From assembly GCF_025998815.1 (NCBI RefSeq), contig NZ_AP026678.1, positions 558,001 through 622,000 on the forward strand: a DNA stretch of 64,000 bases, given 5' to 3'. Source of the DNA: Ignavibacterium sp. (lineage in GTDB: Bacteria; Bacteroidota; Ignavibacteria; Ignavibacteriales; Ignavibacteriaceae). The position numbers were made by a program, and so were the translations under genes. The notes below the pieces were generated by a model, which worked only from the letters and a program-made list of their open reading frames with translations, was not told where the DNA came from and did not search any database. Shown here piece after piece: positions 62,318 through 64,000 of this stretch; positions within the stretch are counted from its first letter, which is position 1, and each line of letters starts with the position of its first letter.

Positions 62318-64000
62318 ATGTCGGATTTTTTAAAGAAGTGGGAATCTGCTTTTGACAAAAAGAATTATCGCGATATAAGGAATTACGCACCTGCGCCGCA
62401 CGGTGTTAACGACCCTAACGCATCTCACTATCTGAAATCTGAGGTATTCAATAAGCTTGAAATCGCGACACTACTATCCGGCAAGGAAGATTTAATCTCT
62501 CAAGGCACAACTGCACAATATTTTCGCGGCGACAAAACCTGGCAACTATTAAATACAACAGCAGTTCCGGAAGGATTAAATCTTTATTTCACTGACTCAA
62601 GAGCCAGAGCTGCACTTACTGCCTCCTCTCCGATAAGCTATAACAGCTCAACAGGTAATTTTTCACTAAATTACAACACTACAAACTTAAAGCTTACAAG
62701 CAATCAGCTTGACACAATACAAAACATATCAACAACTTCAACTCCAACTTTTGCTCAATTAACACTTAATAACGCCGGAACTACAACATCAAACGCTGTA
62801 AGAGCGGATAGGGCAATAAATACTTCCTATCCAATAACCGGCGGCGGTAATTTAACTGCTGACAGGACAATCGGACTAAACTATAACACTACCAATTTAA
62901 GGCTAACATCAAATCAACTTAACACAATACAAGATATTGCAACTAATAGCAGTCCTACTTTTAATAATTTGACAGCAACAGGGACGATAAAAGAGGCAAA
63001 CCAAACTCTATCATCAAGATATGTGGCTAAATACTATATAGTTGATAGCATCAGTCCCTGGCCTATGAATAGTTACCTGCACTATATTGAGCATAATAGG
63101 TTTGCCGGAAGACATAAATTAATTGCAGTTTATATTGATGACGTAAAAGTAACTACACCAACACAGTTTTTTGATTTGAACTTCGAGGGGGCTTATTCTT
63201 TAGGAACAGCTGGCGGTTCAAACGTTAAGTTAAGGCTTAATTTTACAGAAGATGGCTTAACTTCTCCTAACGGTTTTACATATTCGAGTGGTTATATTTA
63301 TTTACAGTTTTATCCTGGCAGACACCCTGCAAATATTGTATCTGTAAAATCAAAAAATAAAGATGGCGTTTGGACAGACCTTACAAGTAGTATTGTTCCG
63401 CTTTATAATTACGTCGGTAATTATATCTCTTATCAAATTACAGCAAATCCCTATAATTACATAACTGATTTTGAATTTATTTTTACTCCAAATCCGTCTC
63501 AGCCGGTTGGTATTACTGAAATCATGTATATTGGTACACGCATGGGTCTTAGTGAAGGAGGTATGTTTACTGTTGCAGGAGGAAGTGTATTTGGAGATAT
63601 TAATCTTTACAACGGCACAACAAAAACAATCGCCCTTTCAACTTCGGGTAATAGTTATTTTAACGCAGGTAGTGTTGGTATTGGTACAACATCACCTTCA
63701 TATAAGTTGGATGTATTTTCATCATCAGATATTGTTGCGAGCTTCAAATCATCAGGAACAAATACAAGAATTCGTGTTGATGGTAACAACAATAACGGAA
63801 TTGAGCTTTTAAATTCAGGTAATAGTAAGTGGGTTCTTGCAAGCTATCTTTATAGTGAAAATTATATATTTACTATTTACAATAAAAGCACAGCCACGCA
63901 CGCTCTTGTTGTAAACAACAGTACAAATAACGTAGGTATAAATACTGCAACACCTTCCTACAAGCTCGATGTTAGCGGCACCGGACGATTTACCGATAAG
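62318..64000 (+). CDS. Phage tail fibre/receptor-binding protein, partial
   Basis: An uninterrupted frame of 561 codons runs off the right edge. AGGA precedes the ATG by eight bases. The N-terminal 60 residues contain GTTAQYFRGDKTWQ, typical of phage collar or fibre proteins. Two near-identical segments (YNTTNLKLTSNQLDTIQNI at about 108 and YNTTNLRLTSNQLNTIQDI at about 188) show internal duplication. Two later repeats, VGIGTTSPSYKLDV and VGINTATPSYKLDV, are of the kind found before endosialidase-chaperone domains. It probably binds the host surface. Confidence 0.82.
   Translation, partial: MSDFLKKWESAFDKKNYRDIRNYAPAPHGVNDPNASHYLKSEVFNKLEIATLLSGKEDLISQGTTAQYFRGDKTWQLLNTTAVPEGLNLYFTDSRARAALTASSPISYNSSTGNFSLNYNTTNLKLTSNQLDTIQNISTTSTPTFAQLTLNNAGTTTSNAVRADRAINTSYPITGGGNLTADRTIGLNYNTTNLRLTSNQLNTIQDIATNSSPTFNNLTATGTIKEANQTLSSRYVAKYYIVDSISPWPMNSYLHYIEHNRFAGRHKLIAVYIDDVKVTTPTQFFDLNFEGAYSLGTAGGSNVKLRLNFTEDGLTSPNGFTYSSGYIYLQFYPGRHPANIVSVKSKNKDGVWTDLTSSIVPLYNYVGNYISYQITANPYNYITDFEFIFTPNPSQPVGITEIMYIGTRMGLSEGGMFTVAGGSVFGDINLYNGTTKTIALSTSGNSYFNAGSVGIGTTSPSYKLDVFSSSDIVASFKSSGTNTRIRVDGNNNNGIELLNSGNSKWVLASYLYSENYIFTIYNKSTATHALVVNNSTNNVGINTATPSYKLDVSGTGRFTDK

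Larger units (their letters stand above)
53308..64000. mobile_element. Prophage, left part (continues beyond the window)
   Basis: The element starts at a tRNA-Arg T-loop and extends past the right edge. Early genes run leftward (primase-helicase, PD-(D/E)XK-like protein, sigma-like protein, membrane protein), and late genes run rightward (terminase, portal, connectors, tail fibre). Base composition looks less AT-rich than the flanking chromosome, by eye only. Large terminase and portal families support a tailed dsDNA phage. No integrase, repressor, capsid or lysis gene is seen in the part visible here. Confidence 0.85.

Noticed and set aside
63471..63812. Separate small gene within the tail fibre region
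   Set aside because: It is an out-of-frame shadow of the 561-codon fibre frame that is open from 62318 to the window edge.

Overview
The window reads as an AT-rich chromosomal segment from the Ignavibacteria/Chlorobi side of the Bacteroidota. The support is a type IX secretion C-terminal sorting domain on a giant subtilase, two OmpA proteins with thrombospondin type-3 calcium repeats, a DUF5683 protein, HPr kinase next to a short hibernation factor, and weak or absent Shine-Dalgarno sites at many starts. The lineage is inferred from gene families, not from a marker search.

Layout. 1-14 kb (mostly +) is housekeeping: the end of a PBP4-type carboxypeptidase, lysS, a CtpA protease, a gamma-carbonic anhydrase-like protein, ybeY, a Xer recombinase, hpf, hprK, an M23 peptidase, DNA polymerase III delta prime, a thiolase/hydroxybutyryl-CoA dehydrogenase pair and a ClC channel. 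14-35 kb (mostly -) carries ftsY, pgsA, the secreted S8 protease, purF, an exported MetX-like hydrolase, tRNA-Pro, aroQ, nadB, parAB, a c-di-AMP cyclase, folP, rpe and a PASTA protein. 35-40 kb (+) has an RqcH-type NFACT protein and two tandem OmpA/TSP3 proteins.

40-54 kb is accessory. It holds one intact tRNA-Arg(ACG) flanked by broken tRNA copies, a sulP fragment joined tail to tail with a spoVG-like fragment, and a WYL-domain regulator bracketed by two identical palindromes (GTATCA-N5-TGATAC). Next come a divergent ARPP-1-like gene, palindromic repeats, and a single-chain restriction-modification enzyme that carries two mobile palindromic repeats translated in frame. A papain-family protease, tyrA, a chorismate mutase/prephenate dehydratase/DAHP synthase fusion and a radical SAM protein follow. 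A 107-bp tandem array of tRNA-Arg fragments then leads to a tRNA-Arg(TCG) cut off in its T-loop.

53.3-64 kb is the left part of a prophage that runs off the window. A leftward early block encodes a membrane protein, a sigma region 4-like protein, a PD-(D/E)XK-type protein and a D5-like primase-helicase. A rightward late block encodes a possible RuvC-fold protein, a putative small terminase, large terminase, portal, connector proteins and a tail fibre. Between the blocks lies about 0.9 kb of dense inverted repeats, including six copies of GGTTACTT, and three 16-bp iteron-like repeats sit beside the helicase gene. No integrase or major capsid gene is visible in the window.

The strongest candidates for new biology are the WYL/ARPP-1/SpoVG regulon with shared operators, the palindromes that have invaded tRNA copies and an open reading frame, and the structured phage control region.
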